Part shown: piece by piece, positions 1 to 7,925 of the stretch
Layout: each line of letters starts with the position of its first letter
Numbering within the stretch: position 1 is the stretch's first letter
Origin: CAYMTN01 sp964393335
GTDB lineage: Bacteria > Chloroflexota > Anaerolineae > Aggregatilineales > Aggregatilineaceae
NCBI GenBank assembly: GCA_964393335.1
Contig: CAYMTN010000135.1
Span: 1-14,778 of the forward strand
DNA: 14,778 nt
Reading direction: 5' to 3'
Position numbers and translations under genes: made by a program
Notes under the pieces: model-generated
Databases searched by the model: none
What the model was told of the DNA's origin: nothing
The model's input: only the letters and a program-made list of their open reading frames with translations

Positions 1-908
1 GCCATGACCAACTGCGCGACGGCCCGCCCGAAAAACGTCGCGGTCGTCTCGTTGATGATGCGCGTTTCGGCGCGTGTGCTGTATTCCCAGCCGAGCGGGT
101 AAAACACGAGGTAGTGGTGGGACCATTCGTGCGCCGTAACCTCGATGGCGCGCGCCAGTTTGGACGGCAGGTCGCGGGATGACGGTTCGACGATCATGCT
201 CGGATAGAGGCTCAGGCCGCCCAGCGGCACGACCAGCGACGACACGTCGAGCGTACTGTCGATCCTGGCTTCGAGCGCCTCGCGCTGCTCGACGGTGAGC
301 GGGTTCAGGTTGAGATCAACGGCGTATTCGATGCGGTCACGCGGCGAGACGACCAGCGTTGTCGGGATTTCGGTGAAATGCATGGCTACCGGCGGCATCA
401 CCTGGCCGAGCCACATGAAGCCCTGATCGACCAGCACGGCGGACACCTGCGCCTCGATGATGCTCTCGGCCAGCGGTTGATCGTGCGCCAGATCGCGGCG
501 CAGCGCGTCACGTTGAGCACGCAGACCGGCAGCATCCGACGCCGGATCGGCGTACAGCCGCTCGATCTGCGCGTCGAGGTCTTGCGCCCGGCTGAGCCGG
601 TCCAGAAAATCGACGAGCAGCGCGCGCTGCTCGTCCGCATCCAGGTACGGCCCGACTCCGAACAGCGCCTCACGCGCCTTGCCCCACAGCGCATCCGCTT
701 CCCACCCGACATAATCGAACAGCTCCGGGCGGGCCAGCGCCGTGACGCGCGCCGTCAGCGACGTGTCTCGCTCGGTGCCGTTGCCGAGCACGGCCAGCAG
801 CCCGATCAGCGCGATCAGCCGCCATGCCGCGCCCCACAGCCAGCGCGCGCCCTGCCGCAACGCACGCCACAGGCGGGTGACTATCGATGGGATGGACGGT
901 GGAAGCAT
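1..908 (-). CDS. Membrane-anchored HExxH zinc-metallopeptidase-like protein, 3' end cut by window edge
   Basis: The reading frame stays open from an ATG at 908 to the left edge, giving 302 residues without a stop, so the C-terminus is missing. The first in-frame codon block upstream of the ATG contains a TAA, which fixes this start. Residues about 23-42 form one hydrophobic helix (an anchor or uncleaved signal), followed by a charged helical region. At 260-264 is HEWSH inside AHEWSHHYLVFYPLGW, and 23 residues later comes INETTATFFG (Glu 287). HExxH followed by a downstream NE fits a gluzincin-type zinc site with two His and one Glu ligands. The protein is therefore probably an extracytoplasmic peptidase or peptidase-like protein, but I cannot name a family or substrate. 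It is downstream of the ABC operon and separated from it by a hairpin-rich element, so it probably has its own promoter. The coding frame is real; the function is moderately supported. Confidence 0.8.
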   Translation of the reverse strand, partial: MLPPSIPSIVTRLWRALRQGARWLWGAAWRLIALIGLLAVLGNGTERDTSLTARVTALARPELFDYVGWEADALWGKAREALFGVGPYLDADEQRALLVDFLDRLSRAQDLDAQIERLYADPASDAAGLRAQRDALRRDLAHDQPLAESIIEAQVSAVLVDQGFMWLGQVMPPVAMHFTEIPTTLVVSPRDRIEYAVDLNLNPLTVEQREALEARIDSTLDVSSLVVPLGGLSLYPSMIVEPSSRDLPSKLARAIEVTAHEWSHHYLVFYPLGWEYSTRAETRIINETTATFFGRAVAQLVM

Positions 909-975
909 CGCGCCGTGTATCTCGCTGGTGTGTTATCCGCGCCGCGTTACTACGCGCCGGGTCTTTGACCCGCAG

Positions 976-981
976 AGTATA
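976..981 (-). promoter_or_regulatory. Possible -10 element for the metallopeptidase-like gene
   Basis: On the minus strand this reads TATACT, about 70 bases upstream of the ATG at 908. A small hairpin (CGGGTC-TTT-GACCCG, 958-972) would lie at the start of the transcript. I see no good -35 hexamer at normal spacing, so this is only a candidate. Confidence 0.25.
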
Positions 982-1016
982 GATGATCGCCGCGCCGGAT
1001 CGCCAGTGATCGCGGG

Positions 1017-1221
1017 CGAAGGCCAGGGTAATCGCACCAAAACCTAATTGGGGTTTTGCCCCATGCCCCACAAGCCTTTTGAGAAAAGGCTTGACTGAAG
1101 ACTGGCGTGTGTGGTGCGCGCGGCGCGTGCACCACACGGGGTCCAGGGGCCGGTCGGCCCCTGGCAGGGGTGTGGGGGCGGAGCCACCGCAATTTGATGC
1201 AATCACCCTGGGACGAAGGCC
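1017..1221. mobile_element. MITE/REP-like element: inverted-repeat ends, three hairpins, flanking direct repeats
   Basis: This 205-bp non-coding stretch fills most of the gap between the peptidase-like gene and the ABC permease. Its ends are imperfect inverted repeats: 1023-1041 (CCAGGGTAATCGCACCAAA) against 1193-1211 (TTTGATGCAATCACCCTGG), 16 of 19 matching. Inside are three strong hairpins: AAGCCTTTT-GAG-AAAAGGCTT (1072-1092), GTGTGGTGC...GCACCACAC with a GC-rich inner stem (1109-1137), and CCAGGGGCCG-GT-CGGCCCCTGG (1143-1164). The 8-mer CGAAGGCC occurs at 1017-1024 and again at 1214-1221, resembling a target-site duplication. No transposase is encoded, so if mobile it would depend on one elsewhere. 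It lies 12 bases past the stop of the ABC operon and may also act as its terminator. Confidence 0.6.
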
Positions 1222-1233
1222 TCGCACGAAACC

Positions 1234-2499
1234 CTATTCGTACTGGAACTTGAACACGCCGAAGGCGAAAAACAGCGCGGCCATGCCCAGCAGCACGCCC
1301 AGCATGGGCAGGATGTCGAGCACACCGCCGCCGTAGTACATCATCTCCTGAAAAGCGTCCATCGCCCAGGCAATCGGGGAGAGGTGGCCGATCATTTTCA
1401 TGAAACCCGGCACGATCTCCAGCGGCCACCACGCGCCGCCCAATGGGGCCAGCGTCAGGCCCAGCAGCAGGCTGATATTTTGCGCCTGGGCCGATGTGCG
1501 GACCACCGTCGCCAGCGCCAGCCCCAGCGCCGTCGTGGTCAGCGTGAAAATCAAGACCACCAGCGCGATGCCGATCACGTTACCGCCCCATTCGACGCCC
1601 ATCAGCGCCCCGATCCCGATCAGGACGGCGAACTGCGCCAGCCCGTACAGATAGCGGCCCAGCAGTTTACCCGCCAGGATCACGGGTTTACGCACGGGCA
1701 GCGTATACAGCCGCTGCAACGTGCCGGTTTCGCGTTCGTAGACCAGCAGGGTCGCGCTGTTGAGCATGAACATCATCACGAACATGACCGCTATGCCGGG
1801 GCCGCTCTGGTTGAACCCGACCCGGCTGACTTCGGCCGGGGTCGCCGTGCTCTCGACGCGGACCGGGCGGGTATCCCACGTCGATTCGACATCCGCCCGC
1901 ACGGTATCAAACGCGGCGGCGCGCGCCGGGCCGCCCGGTTCGAAGGCGTTGAGGTCGTGTTCGGCCACGTCTACCGCCAGGTTTGCCAGCGATACCGCGC
2001 CGCCCATCCGGCTGACCGCCGCATCGATCTTTTGCTCGGCCAGCGTCGGCGCAGAAAGGTCGGCGCTGCTCTTGAACTGCACGGTCACGGTATTGCCCGC
2101 GCGCAGGTCGTCGCCGAATCCGGCAGGGATCAGGATCGCGCCGTAGGTGTCGGTATCCTCCAGGCGGGTATCGGCTGTGCTGCGCCACGTATCCGGCTGG
2201 CTGGCCAGGCCAGCATCCAGGTTGCAGGCGTCCGGAGCCGCGCCGCGATACGGGCACAGCCGGAACGAACCGCCCTCTTGCATCTCGGTTTGCAGGCTGG
2301 CCACAAACTGCTGCGCGAGCGGGCTGCCGTCTTCGTCCAGCACGTCGATTGTGATCGTCGTGCCGGTGTTTTCGCCGCCCATCGCCAGGCCCAACAGCAA
2401 CATCATCAAAGCGGGCATCAGCAGGCCGATCAGGAAGGTCTCGCGGGATTTGACCGAGCGCAGCAGGTCGTAACGTGCAATCGTGAGGACCGGTCGCAT
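1234..2499 (-). CDS. ABC-2 type transporter permease (second permease of exporter operon)
   Basis: This 421-residue protein has the ABC-2 membrane plan. Helix 1 (about 22-40) is followed by a large extracytoplasmic domain (about 41-230). A cluster of five helices follows at about 233-254, 282-303, 308-333, 341-359 and 395-416. The YERETGTLQRLYTLPVRKP segment after helix 2 is the cytoplasmic coupling region typical of the family. Cys82 and Cys92 in the outer domain could form a disulfide. It presumably pairs with the preceding permease and the ATPase to export a drug, lipid or other hydrophobic substrate; the substrate cannot be told. The start at 2499 is set by AGGAGG eight bases upstream, and that site lies within the end of the upstream permease gene (4 bases between genes), so translation is probably coupled. 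The gene ends the operon. Confidence 0.93.
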   Translation of the reverse strand: MRPVLTIARYDLLRSVKSRETFLIGLLMPALMMLLLGLAMGGENTGTTITIDVLDEDGSPLAQQFVASLQTEMQEGGSFRLCPYRGAAPDACNLDAGLASQPDTWRSTADTRLEDTDTYGAILIPAGFGDDLRAGNTVTVQFKSSADLSAPTLAEQKIDAAVSRMGGAVSLANLAVDVAEHDLNAFEPGGPARAAAFDTVRADVESTWDTRPVRVESTATPAEVSRVGFNQSGPGIAVMFVMMFMLNSATLLVYERETGTLQRLYTLPVRKPVILAGKLLGRYLYGLAQFAVLIGIGALMGVEWGGNVIGIALVVLIFTLTTTALGLALATVVRTSAQAQNISLLLGLTLAPLGGAWWPLEIVPGFMKMIGHLSPIAWAMDAFQEMMYYGGGVLDILPMLGVLLGMAALFFAFGVFKFQYE

Positions 2500-2503
2500 C
2501 GGG

Positions 2504-3820
2504 TTACCCTCCTATGTCCGCGCGGCGGTTGAAGCGCCACAGGCTGACGCCAAACACGACCGCACCCATCGCGGCCAGCACCAGCAGGTTGGTCAGGATG
2601 TCACGCACCGGCGCGTTATCGTACGACAGGTCAAAAAAGCCTTGAATGCCCCAGTAATTGAGCGTGATCTTGGGCAGCCAGCTTAGCGCATCCGGCAGGT
2701 TTTCAATCGGGATGAACGAGCCGCCCAACATGCCCAGCACAAACAGCGTGATCGTGCTGTAAGTCGATGCCTGGTCCGGCGTTTTGGCCACAGCCGCGAT
2801 CAGCAGGCCGAGGCTGGTCGCGGCGAACACGACGCCCAGCACCAGCAGCGCCAGCCCGGCGAGGTTGGTGCCCCACACCGAGGTCTCGCGCCCCATCAGC
2901 CGCGCGACGACCGTCGTCAGCACGATCAATATCACCATCTGCGCGATGCCGGTCAGGTACGTGCCGAGCAGCTTCCCGGCCATGAACAGCCAGCGCGGAG
3001 TCGGCGTGGTGACGATGCGCTGCAACGTCCACTGGCCGGACTCGGTCAGGATGCCGGTCGCGCCCGCCGCCATCGCAAACGTCATGAACAGGATCGCCAT
3101 CGAGGGGGCGAAGTATTGCAGCGCGTCAAACGAGCGCGTCTTCCCGGCCAGATCGACCTGTTCAAGCTGGATCGGGGCCTGATGCGCGGCGTCCATCACC
3201 TGCTGGTCGAAGTCGGCCACTGCCTGCTGTACGGCGCTCTGGTCCGCGCCGGTCTGCTGCCCGACCTGCTGCAAATAGGCCGGGCCGATCCGCTGGCCCA
3301 GGATCACGGTGTTGATGCCGTAGGTGATGCCGTTCACGATGCTGCGGACCACGCTGGGGCCGACGCTGCGCCCGCTGTCCACGTACAGGCTGACGGTCAC
3401 CGGCTGCCCGGCGACGAGCGCGTCCCGCGTGAAATCCGGCGGAATGCTGATCACCGCCGCCAGGTCGCCGTCTTCGACCTTCTGGCGAGCGCGTGCCAGG
3501 TCGGTGTAGAGCGTCCCATCCGTCAGAGCGTAGATCTGCTGGTAGGCGGCGGAGCCGGTCCCCCCGCCGGACGGCGGCACAAAGGCGTCCTGGTATGTCT
3601 GGCCCAGGCTGGTATCCCCCAGCGGCCCGCCAACGGGCGAGTCCTGGTTGACGACGGCGACCGGCACCTTGTCGATGCTGATGTCGCTGCCCGTGCCGAA
3701 CGCGAAACCGATGATCATGCTGAGCGCAACCGGCATGGCGAACATCATCAGCGTGGCGTTGCGGTCCTTGAACGTGGTGTAGATGTCCTTCCACGCAATC
3801 GCGATGAGCTTGTTAAGCAT
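2504..3820 (-). CDS. ABC-2 type transporter permease (first permease of exporter operon)
   Basis: This is a 438-residue integral membrane protein of the ABC-2 exporter family. Its helices are at about 23-42, 237-258, 286-308, 321-346, 355-372 and 408-428, with an extracytoplasmic domain of roughly 190 residues between the first two. The TESGQWTLQRIVTTPTPRW segment after helix 2 matches the coupling loop seen in these permeases. It and the next permease have the same layout but differ clearly in sequence, so a heterodimeric pore is likely. The start at 3820 is supported by AAAGGAG eight bases upstream. The ATPase gene ends 16 bases before this start, and the second permease begins 4 bases after this gene's stop. 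The substrate is unknown. Confidence 0.94.
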   Translation of the reverse strand: MLNKLIAIAWKDIYTTFKDRNATLMMFAMPVALSMIIGFAFGTGSDISIDKVPVAVVNQDSPVGGPLGDTSLGQTYQDAFVPPSGGGTGSAAYQQIYALTDGTLYTDLARARQKVEDGDLAAVISIPPDFTRDALVAGQPVTVSLYVDSGRSVGPSVVRSIVNGITYGINTVILGQRIGPAYLQQVGQQTGADQSAVQQAVADFDQQVMDAAHQAPIQLEQVDLAGKTRSFDALQYFAPSMAILFMTFAMAAGATGILTESGQWTLQRIVTTPTPRWLFMAGKLLGTYLTGIAQMVILIVLTTVVARLMGRETSVWGTNLAGLALLVLGVVFAATSLGLLIAAVAKTPDQASTYSTITLFVLGMLGGSFIPIENLPDALSWLPKITLNYWGIQGFFDLSYDNAPVRDILTNLLVLAAMGAVVFGVSLWRFNRRADIGG

Positions 3821-3836
3821 GGGGCGCTCCTTTCGG

Positions 3837-4796
3837 CTAGTCGCGCAGCGCGCGCCCGGTCAGGTGCAAGAAAACGGCTTCAAGCGTGGGTTCCCGGATT
3901 TCCAGGCTTTGCAGGCTCAGGCCCGCGTCGTTGATGACCCGGATGATGGCGGGCAGCGCGGTCCGCCCATCTGCGGTCAGCAGGTGCAGCTCGCTGGAAT
4001 CGGCATCGACCTGAACGCACCGGGCCACGCCTTCGACCTGGCACAACGCGTCGATCACGTCCTGCGTCACGTCCGGCACGGTCACGATCACGGTGTCATG
4101 CTCGCCGACCAACTGCGTCAGCTCCGGCTGCGTGCCGAGCGCGATGATCTCGCCGTGATCGATGATGGCGACGCGGTCAGAAAGCTCCTGCGCTTCTTCC
4201 ATGTAGTGCGTCGTATACAACACGGTGATGCCCTGCTCGTTGAGCGCTTTCACCGCGTCGAGGATGTTACGCCGCGACTGCGGATCGATGGCGACGGTCG
4301 GTTCGTCGAGGATGATGATCTGCGGCTTGTGCAGCAGCCCAATGCCGATGTTGACGCGCCGTTTCATGCCGCCGCTGTATTCCTCGACCGGGTCGTCGGC
4401 GCGATCCGCCAGCCCGGTGAATTCGAGTACCTCCGCGATGCGATCCTTCAGCAGCTTGCCACCCAACCCGAACATCTTGCCGAAAAACGCGAGATTCTGC
4501 CGGGTGGTCAGCGTGGGATAAATCGCCAGCTCTTGCGGCACGACGCCCAACAGCTTCTTGACTTCGAGCGGCTCGCTGGTGATCGAGTGCCCGCCGACGA
4601 TCACGTCACCGGCGGTCGGCGTGAGCAGGCCGTTCATCATGTTGATCGTGGTCGTCTTCCCGGCCCCGTTTGGCCCTAACAGGCTGAAAATCTCACCCTG
4701 CATGATCTCAAAATCGATGCCCTTGACGGCGACAACACCATCGGGCGGGTTGAACTGTTTTTTCAGACCTCGGACGGTAATGATCGGTGTGGTCAT
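3837..4796 (-). CDS. ABC transporter ATP-binding protein (DrrA/CcmA-like exporter class)
   Basis: This 319-residue ATPase energises the two downstream permeases. Visible motifs are Walker A GPNGAGKTT (41-49), Q-loop Gln88 in VVPQE, signature YSGGMKRR (140-147), Walker B IIILDEP (160-166) and H-loop His197 in TTHYMEEA. After about 225 comes the C-terminal extension typical of the drug/lipid exporter subclass, ending in REPTLEAVFLHLTGRALRD. The D-loop reads VAID where GLD is usual, a mild deviation. I chose the ATG at 4796 because the ATPase fold begins at once (MTTPIITVRGLKKQF) and AAAGGA lies about 12 bases upstream, a rather long spacing. The frame runs on into the N gap only because no stop is read there; the apparent fusion to the lyase is an artefact. 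Confidence 0.95.
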   Translation of the reverse strand: MTTPIITVRGLKKQFNPPDGVVAVKGIDFEIMQGEIFSLLGPNGAGKTTTINMMNGLLTPTAGDVIVGGHSITSEPLEVKKLLGVVPQELAIYPTLTTRQNLAFFGKMFGLGGKLLKDRIAEVLEFTGLADRADDPVEEYSGGMKRRVNIGIGLLHKPQIIILDEPTVAIDPQSRRNILDAVKALNEQGITVLYTTHYMEEAQELSDRVAIIDHGEIIALGTQPELTQLVGEHDTVIVTVPDVTQDVIDALCQVEGVARCVQVDADSSELHLLTADGRTALPAIIRVINDAGLSLQSLEIREPTLEAVFLHLTGRALRD

Positions 4797-4819
4797 CGGC
4801 GGGTCGAATCCTTTCTGTT

Positions 4820-4829
4820 NNNNNNNNNN
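4820..4829. other. Scaffold gap (10 Ns)
   Basis: Ten Ns in a row is the usual placeholder for a scaffold gap of unknown length. It lies after the last readable codon of the lyase gene and 23 bases upstream of the ATPase start. The true end of the lyase, the spacing to the ABC operon and any small gene between them are not visible. Confidence 0.97.
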
Positions 4830-6536
4830 CAGCAGCGCGCCGCTGCGCACCACGCCGATCAGCGCGTCGAGGTAGGGACTCAGCGCGACATCGTGCGTGA
4901 TCGGCGCGAGCGGCTGCCCCGGCGCGATCTCGACCGTGCGCAAAAAGTCCAGCGCGGCGGCGGCCCCGCGTCCCAGGCGGGCGGCGGGGACCTGTTGCAG
5001 CCGCAGTTCGAGCGCCTGGTAGGCGCACAACAACTCGATAGCGATCACGGTTTGCACGTTGGTGGCGATCTCCGCCGCCTGCCGCGCCGCGATGGTGCTC
5101 ATGCTGACGTGGTCTTCGCGGTTGGCGCTGCTGGGGATGCTGTCCACGCTGGCGGGGTGCGCCAGCACCTTACACTCGCTGAGCAGCGCCGCCGCCGTGT
5201 ACTGCGTCATCATCAACCCGCTGTTCAGCCCTTCTTCGCCGGGCGGATCGGTGATCAGGAACGGCGGCAGGCCCCGGTTGAGGCGGCCATCCGTCAGCGA
5301 AAACGTGCGCCGCTCGGAAATGCTCGCCACGTCGGTCAGCGCAATTTTCATGAAGTCCATCGCGTAACCGACCGGCGCGCCGTGAAAATTGCCGCCGGAA
5401 ACGGCTTTGATCCGGCGCGGCAGCGCGAGCGGCCCGTCGTCGTCCGCGAAGATCAGCGGGTTATCGGTCACGGCGTTGATCTCGGTGGTCAGCACGCCTT
5501 CGATATAACGCAGCGCATCCAGGGCCGCCCCCAACACGGTCGGCGCGGCGCGCAAGCTGTAGGGGTCTTGCGGCGGCCCCTGGGCGGGATCGATGTCGGT
5601 ATCGGCATCGCCGCGCACCAGCGTGCTGCCTTCCAGCAGGCGGTAGACGAAAGCGGCGACCTGCGCCTGCCCGTTGTGGCCGCGTACGGCGTGCAGGTGC
5701 GGCAAAAACGCATCGCGGAAGCCGCGCAGCGCCTCCAACGAGAGCGTCAGCGCGATCTCCGACGCGGCCAGCGCCAGAAAGGCATCGTGCCAGGCCAGCA
5801 CGCCGATTCCCGCGCTGACGGCGGTGCCGTTGATCAGCGCCACGCCTTCTTTGGCGCCGAGCACGATCCGGTCGATCCGGCGGGCAGCCATCGCCGCGCC
5901 GCCATCCATCAGCTCGCCGTCGAGGTACGCCTGCCCGTTCGCGCCGGGGTGCGGGTCTTCGCCGGGAACCGGCGCGCTGAGGACCAGCGCCAGGTGCGCC
6001 AATGGGGCCAGGTCACCGGACGCGCCTAACGATCCCTGGGCGGGCATGGCAGGCAGCACGCCCCGGTTGAGCATGGCGATCAGCGTATTGATCACGTCCC
6101 GCCGCACGCCGCTGTAGCCCTGCGCCAGCGTATTGGCGCGGATCAAGATCGCGGCACGCACGGCGTCGGGCGGCAGGTGCGGCCCGGTCCCGACGTTGTG
6201 ACTCAGCAGCAGGTTGCGGCTGAGCAGCGCGGCTTCCCACGTATGGCGGAAGATCGCGCGCCCGGCATTATCGCCAAACCCGGTGTTCACGCCGTAGATC
6301 ACCAGCGGATCGCGGCCTCCGGCGCTGGCTGACTCGATCTCGTCCATCGTGTGTTGGACCCACGCGGCGCTGCGTTCGACACGGTCGATCCGCGCGGCCA
6401 GATCGGTGCCGGGAGGGGCTGCATCGGGGAGCGGGTGAACGGGGGTACTTTCGCGCGCGACCCGCACCACGTCGGCTATCGTCAGCCGGTCGTAGCCCAG
6501 CGTCAGCGCGCGATGATGTTCGTGTTCAGAAGCCAT
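4830..6536 (-). CDS. hutH: Histidine ammonia-lyase-family protein (aromatic amino acid lyase), C-terminus lost in gap
   Basis: MIO-dependent lyases deaminate aromatic amino acids without added cofactor; the histidine enzyme makes urocanate plus ammonia. The 569 readable residues contain YGVNTGFG (81-88) and the MIO-forming Ala-Ser-Gly at 172-174 inside GSLGASGDLAPLAHLAL. They also contain QDPYSLR (323-329), TEINAVTDNPLIF (351-363), SGGNFHG (380-386), ISERR (406-410) and SIPSSANREDHVSM (466-479). The Ser-His pair at 112-113 (LLLSHNVG) is the histidase-type substrate-pocket signature; phenylalanine and tyrosine lyases differ here. Arg473 stands where ANQEDHVSM is usual. The readable part ends in YLDALIGVVRSGALL, close to the normal family end, so few residues are probably missing. 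I chose the ATG at 6536 for its GAGGAA site; an ATG 14 codons upstream lacks one and adds an unconserved tail. No other hut genes are in the window. Confidence 0.88.
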
Positions 6537-6590
6537 TCTTTCCTCTTTCCTAAATCTTTTTTGAGTCCAAAAAGCCATTTTGGGTGAAAA

Positions 6591-6616
6591 GCGCCGCCCG
6601 GATCGCTGGGCGGCGC
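6591..6616 (-). terminator. Likely rho-independent terminator after the PRPP-synthetase-family gene
   Basis: A perfect 9-bp stem, GCGCCGCCC (6591-6599) with GGGCGGCGC (6608-6616) and an 8-base loop, is followed on the minus strand by TTTT (6590-6587). It lies about 95 bases past the minus-strand stop at 6710 and 54 bases before the lyase start. Two smaller perfect hairpins, GAGCGGTCAACCGCTC (6642-6657) and GTACGC-TCCAG-GCGTAC (6674-6690), lie between the stop and this stem. The T run is short. Confidence 0.6.
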
Positions 6617-6709
6617 GTGTTCAGTGTTACGCGTTACCACAGAGCGGTCAACCGCTCCGGCGCGCGTGTTGTCGTACGCTCCAGGCGTACCCGATTTCGC
6701 CCTGGCCGG

Positions 6710-7702
6710 TTAGCCAAGCGAACTGTCGGACGGCACATCTTCATCCCAAAACGTGAAGAGTTCGCCGACCGATTCACCTTCGTGATTGCACATAATGCCA
6801 TCGCCCAGCACCGACGCCACCGATTCGACGCGCAGCTTGGCGAGTTTGGCGTGGGCTTCGGGCGCATACACCGAATCCGTACAGATGATTTCGTCTACGC
6901 AGTCCAGGGCGTTCAGGCGCTCGACCGCGTTGCCGGTGAACAGCCCGTGCGTGCACGCCAGGGAAAACCGCTCGGTGCCCATCTCACTCATAACCTGCAC
7001 GATCTCGACCATCGTGCCGCCGGTGGCGATTTCGTCGTCGATCACGATGGCACGTTTGGCAGCAGGCCCCTGCGCCCCTAACACGGTTTTGATCTCAACC
7101 TGGCTGTCGTCCAGGCGGATTTTGCTGCCGACGGCCAGCGGCAGCCCCAACGCGGCGGCGAGTTTCGTCGCCTGCTTGGCGTAGCCGACGTCCGGGGATA
7201 CGATGACGGTATCGCTCAAATCTCGCTCGCGAAAATATTCGACCAGCACGCGCATACTGGTCAGATGGTCGAGTGGGACGTCAAAAAAGCCGTGTACCTG
7301 GGGTGAATGCAGCGCCAGGGCAATCGCGCGATCCGCGCCGGACGCTTCGATCAACTGCGCGACCAGTTTGGCCGTGATACAAATGCGCGGGGCGTCTTTT
7401 TTGTCGGAGCGCGCGTAGGCGTAATATGGGATCACCGCCGTGACCCGGCTGGCATCACCGTGCCGGGCGATGTCTAACATCATCAATAACTGCATGAGGT
7501 GACGGTGCACGGGATCGGTGAGCGACTGGATGATATATACGTCCTTGTTGCGCACGCTCTCGCCTAGCTGGATGCGCAGCGTGCCGTGACTGAAGCGCTT
7601 GATGTTGGTGGGTTTGAGCCGGACGCCGAGATAGTCGCAGATGTCCTCCGCCAGCGGCTCGTTCGACGTACCGGAGAAAACAAACAAGTCTTCCGCTGCC
7701 AA
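6710..7702 (-). CDS. prs: Ribose-phosphate pyrophosphokinase family protein (divergent PRPP synthetase)
   Basis: PRPP synthetases transfer pyrophosphate from ATP to ribose 5-phosphate, feeding nucleotide, histidine and tryptophan synthesis. The 330-residue product has the family layout: N-terminal FVFSGTSNEPLAEDI, ESVRNKDVYIIQS (48-60), VTAVIPYYAYARSDKK (87-102), ITAKLVAQLIEASGADR (109-125), LHSPQVHGFFDVPLDHL (131-147), VSPDVG (168-173) and the PRPP loop VIDDEIATGGT (220-230). Several near-invariant positions differ: HGT replaces DGE, VH replaces VN, and ALH replaces DLH. The start is chosen at TTG 7702, six bases after AGGAGG. An in-frame ATG at 7708 directly abuts AGGAGG, leaving no spacing. 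An ATG at 7792 would add about 30 unconserved residues. It is divergent from the acetyltransferase gene and ends in a likely terminator. A regulatory or altered-substrate paralogue is possible. Confidence 0.85.
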   Translation of the reverse strand: MAAEDLFVFSGTSNEPLAEDICDYLGVRLKPTNIKRFSHGTLRIQLGESVRNKDVYIIQSLTDPVHRHLMQLLMMLDIARHGDASRVTAVIPYYAYARSDKKDAPRICITAKLVAQLIEASGADRAIALALHSPQVHGFFDVPLDHLTSMRVLVEYFRERDLSDTVIVSPDVGYAKQATKLAAALGLPLAVGSKIRLDDSQVEIKTVLGAQGPAAKRAIVIDDEIATGGTMVEIVQVMSEMGTERFSLACTHGLFTGNAVERLNALDCVDEIICTDSVYAPEAHAKLAKLRVESVASVLGDGIMCNHEGESVGELFTFWDEDVPSDSSLG

Positions 7703-7876
7703 GCTCATCCTCCTTACACTGTGAATCGATCGGCTGCCTGACCTCTGCCTGCTGGCGACATGGTTCTGCCAGACTCCTTCATTGCGCGGCATGTGCCAAC
7801 AACCTCTACTTTACCGTCACCCTGCGAATCCGCAAGCCCAAATGAACTCGAATAGCGCGCTTGCGGCCCTGAACGT

Positions 7877-7882
7877 TATAAT
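7877..7882 (+). promoter_or_regulatory. Possible -10 element for the Eis-like acetyltransferase gene
   Basis: A perfect TATAAT lies 44 bases upstream of the ATG at 7926, in the 223-bp divergent region between the two genes (7703-7925). No convincing -35 hexamer is at 16-18 bases. The rest of this region shows no gene or strong hairpin. Confidence 0.35.
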
Positions 7883-7925
7883 CGCTGCCAGAACGTGTGT
7901 CACATGCCACCCACCAGGAGTACCT

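Noticed and set aside
378..968. Long plus-strand open frame opposite the peptidase-like gene
   Set aside because: Arg/Gln/Pro-rich shadow of the minus-strand gene, which has a coherent protein with an HExxH motif.
1384..2532. 382-codon plus-strand open frame
   Set aside because: Antisense shadow of the ABC permease; composition dominated by Arg, Gln, His and Asp with no fold pattern.
3783..4679. Plus-strand open frame across the ATPase gene
   Set aside because: Antisense to a clear ABC ATPase with all motifs.
1234..4796. Antibiotic-resistance exporter with a named drug
   Set aside because: The three genes fit the DrrA/ABC-2 class, but nothing in the sequence indicates the substrate.
4893..6029. 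378-codon plus-strand open frame
   Set aside because: Antisense to the histidase-family gene; low-complexity Arg/Gln-rich translation.
7782..7925. N-terminal extension of the Eis-like acetyltransferase
   Set aside because: No conserved sequence, overlaps the divergent promoter region, and AGGAG is well placed for the ATG at 7926.
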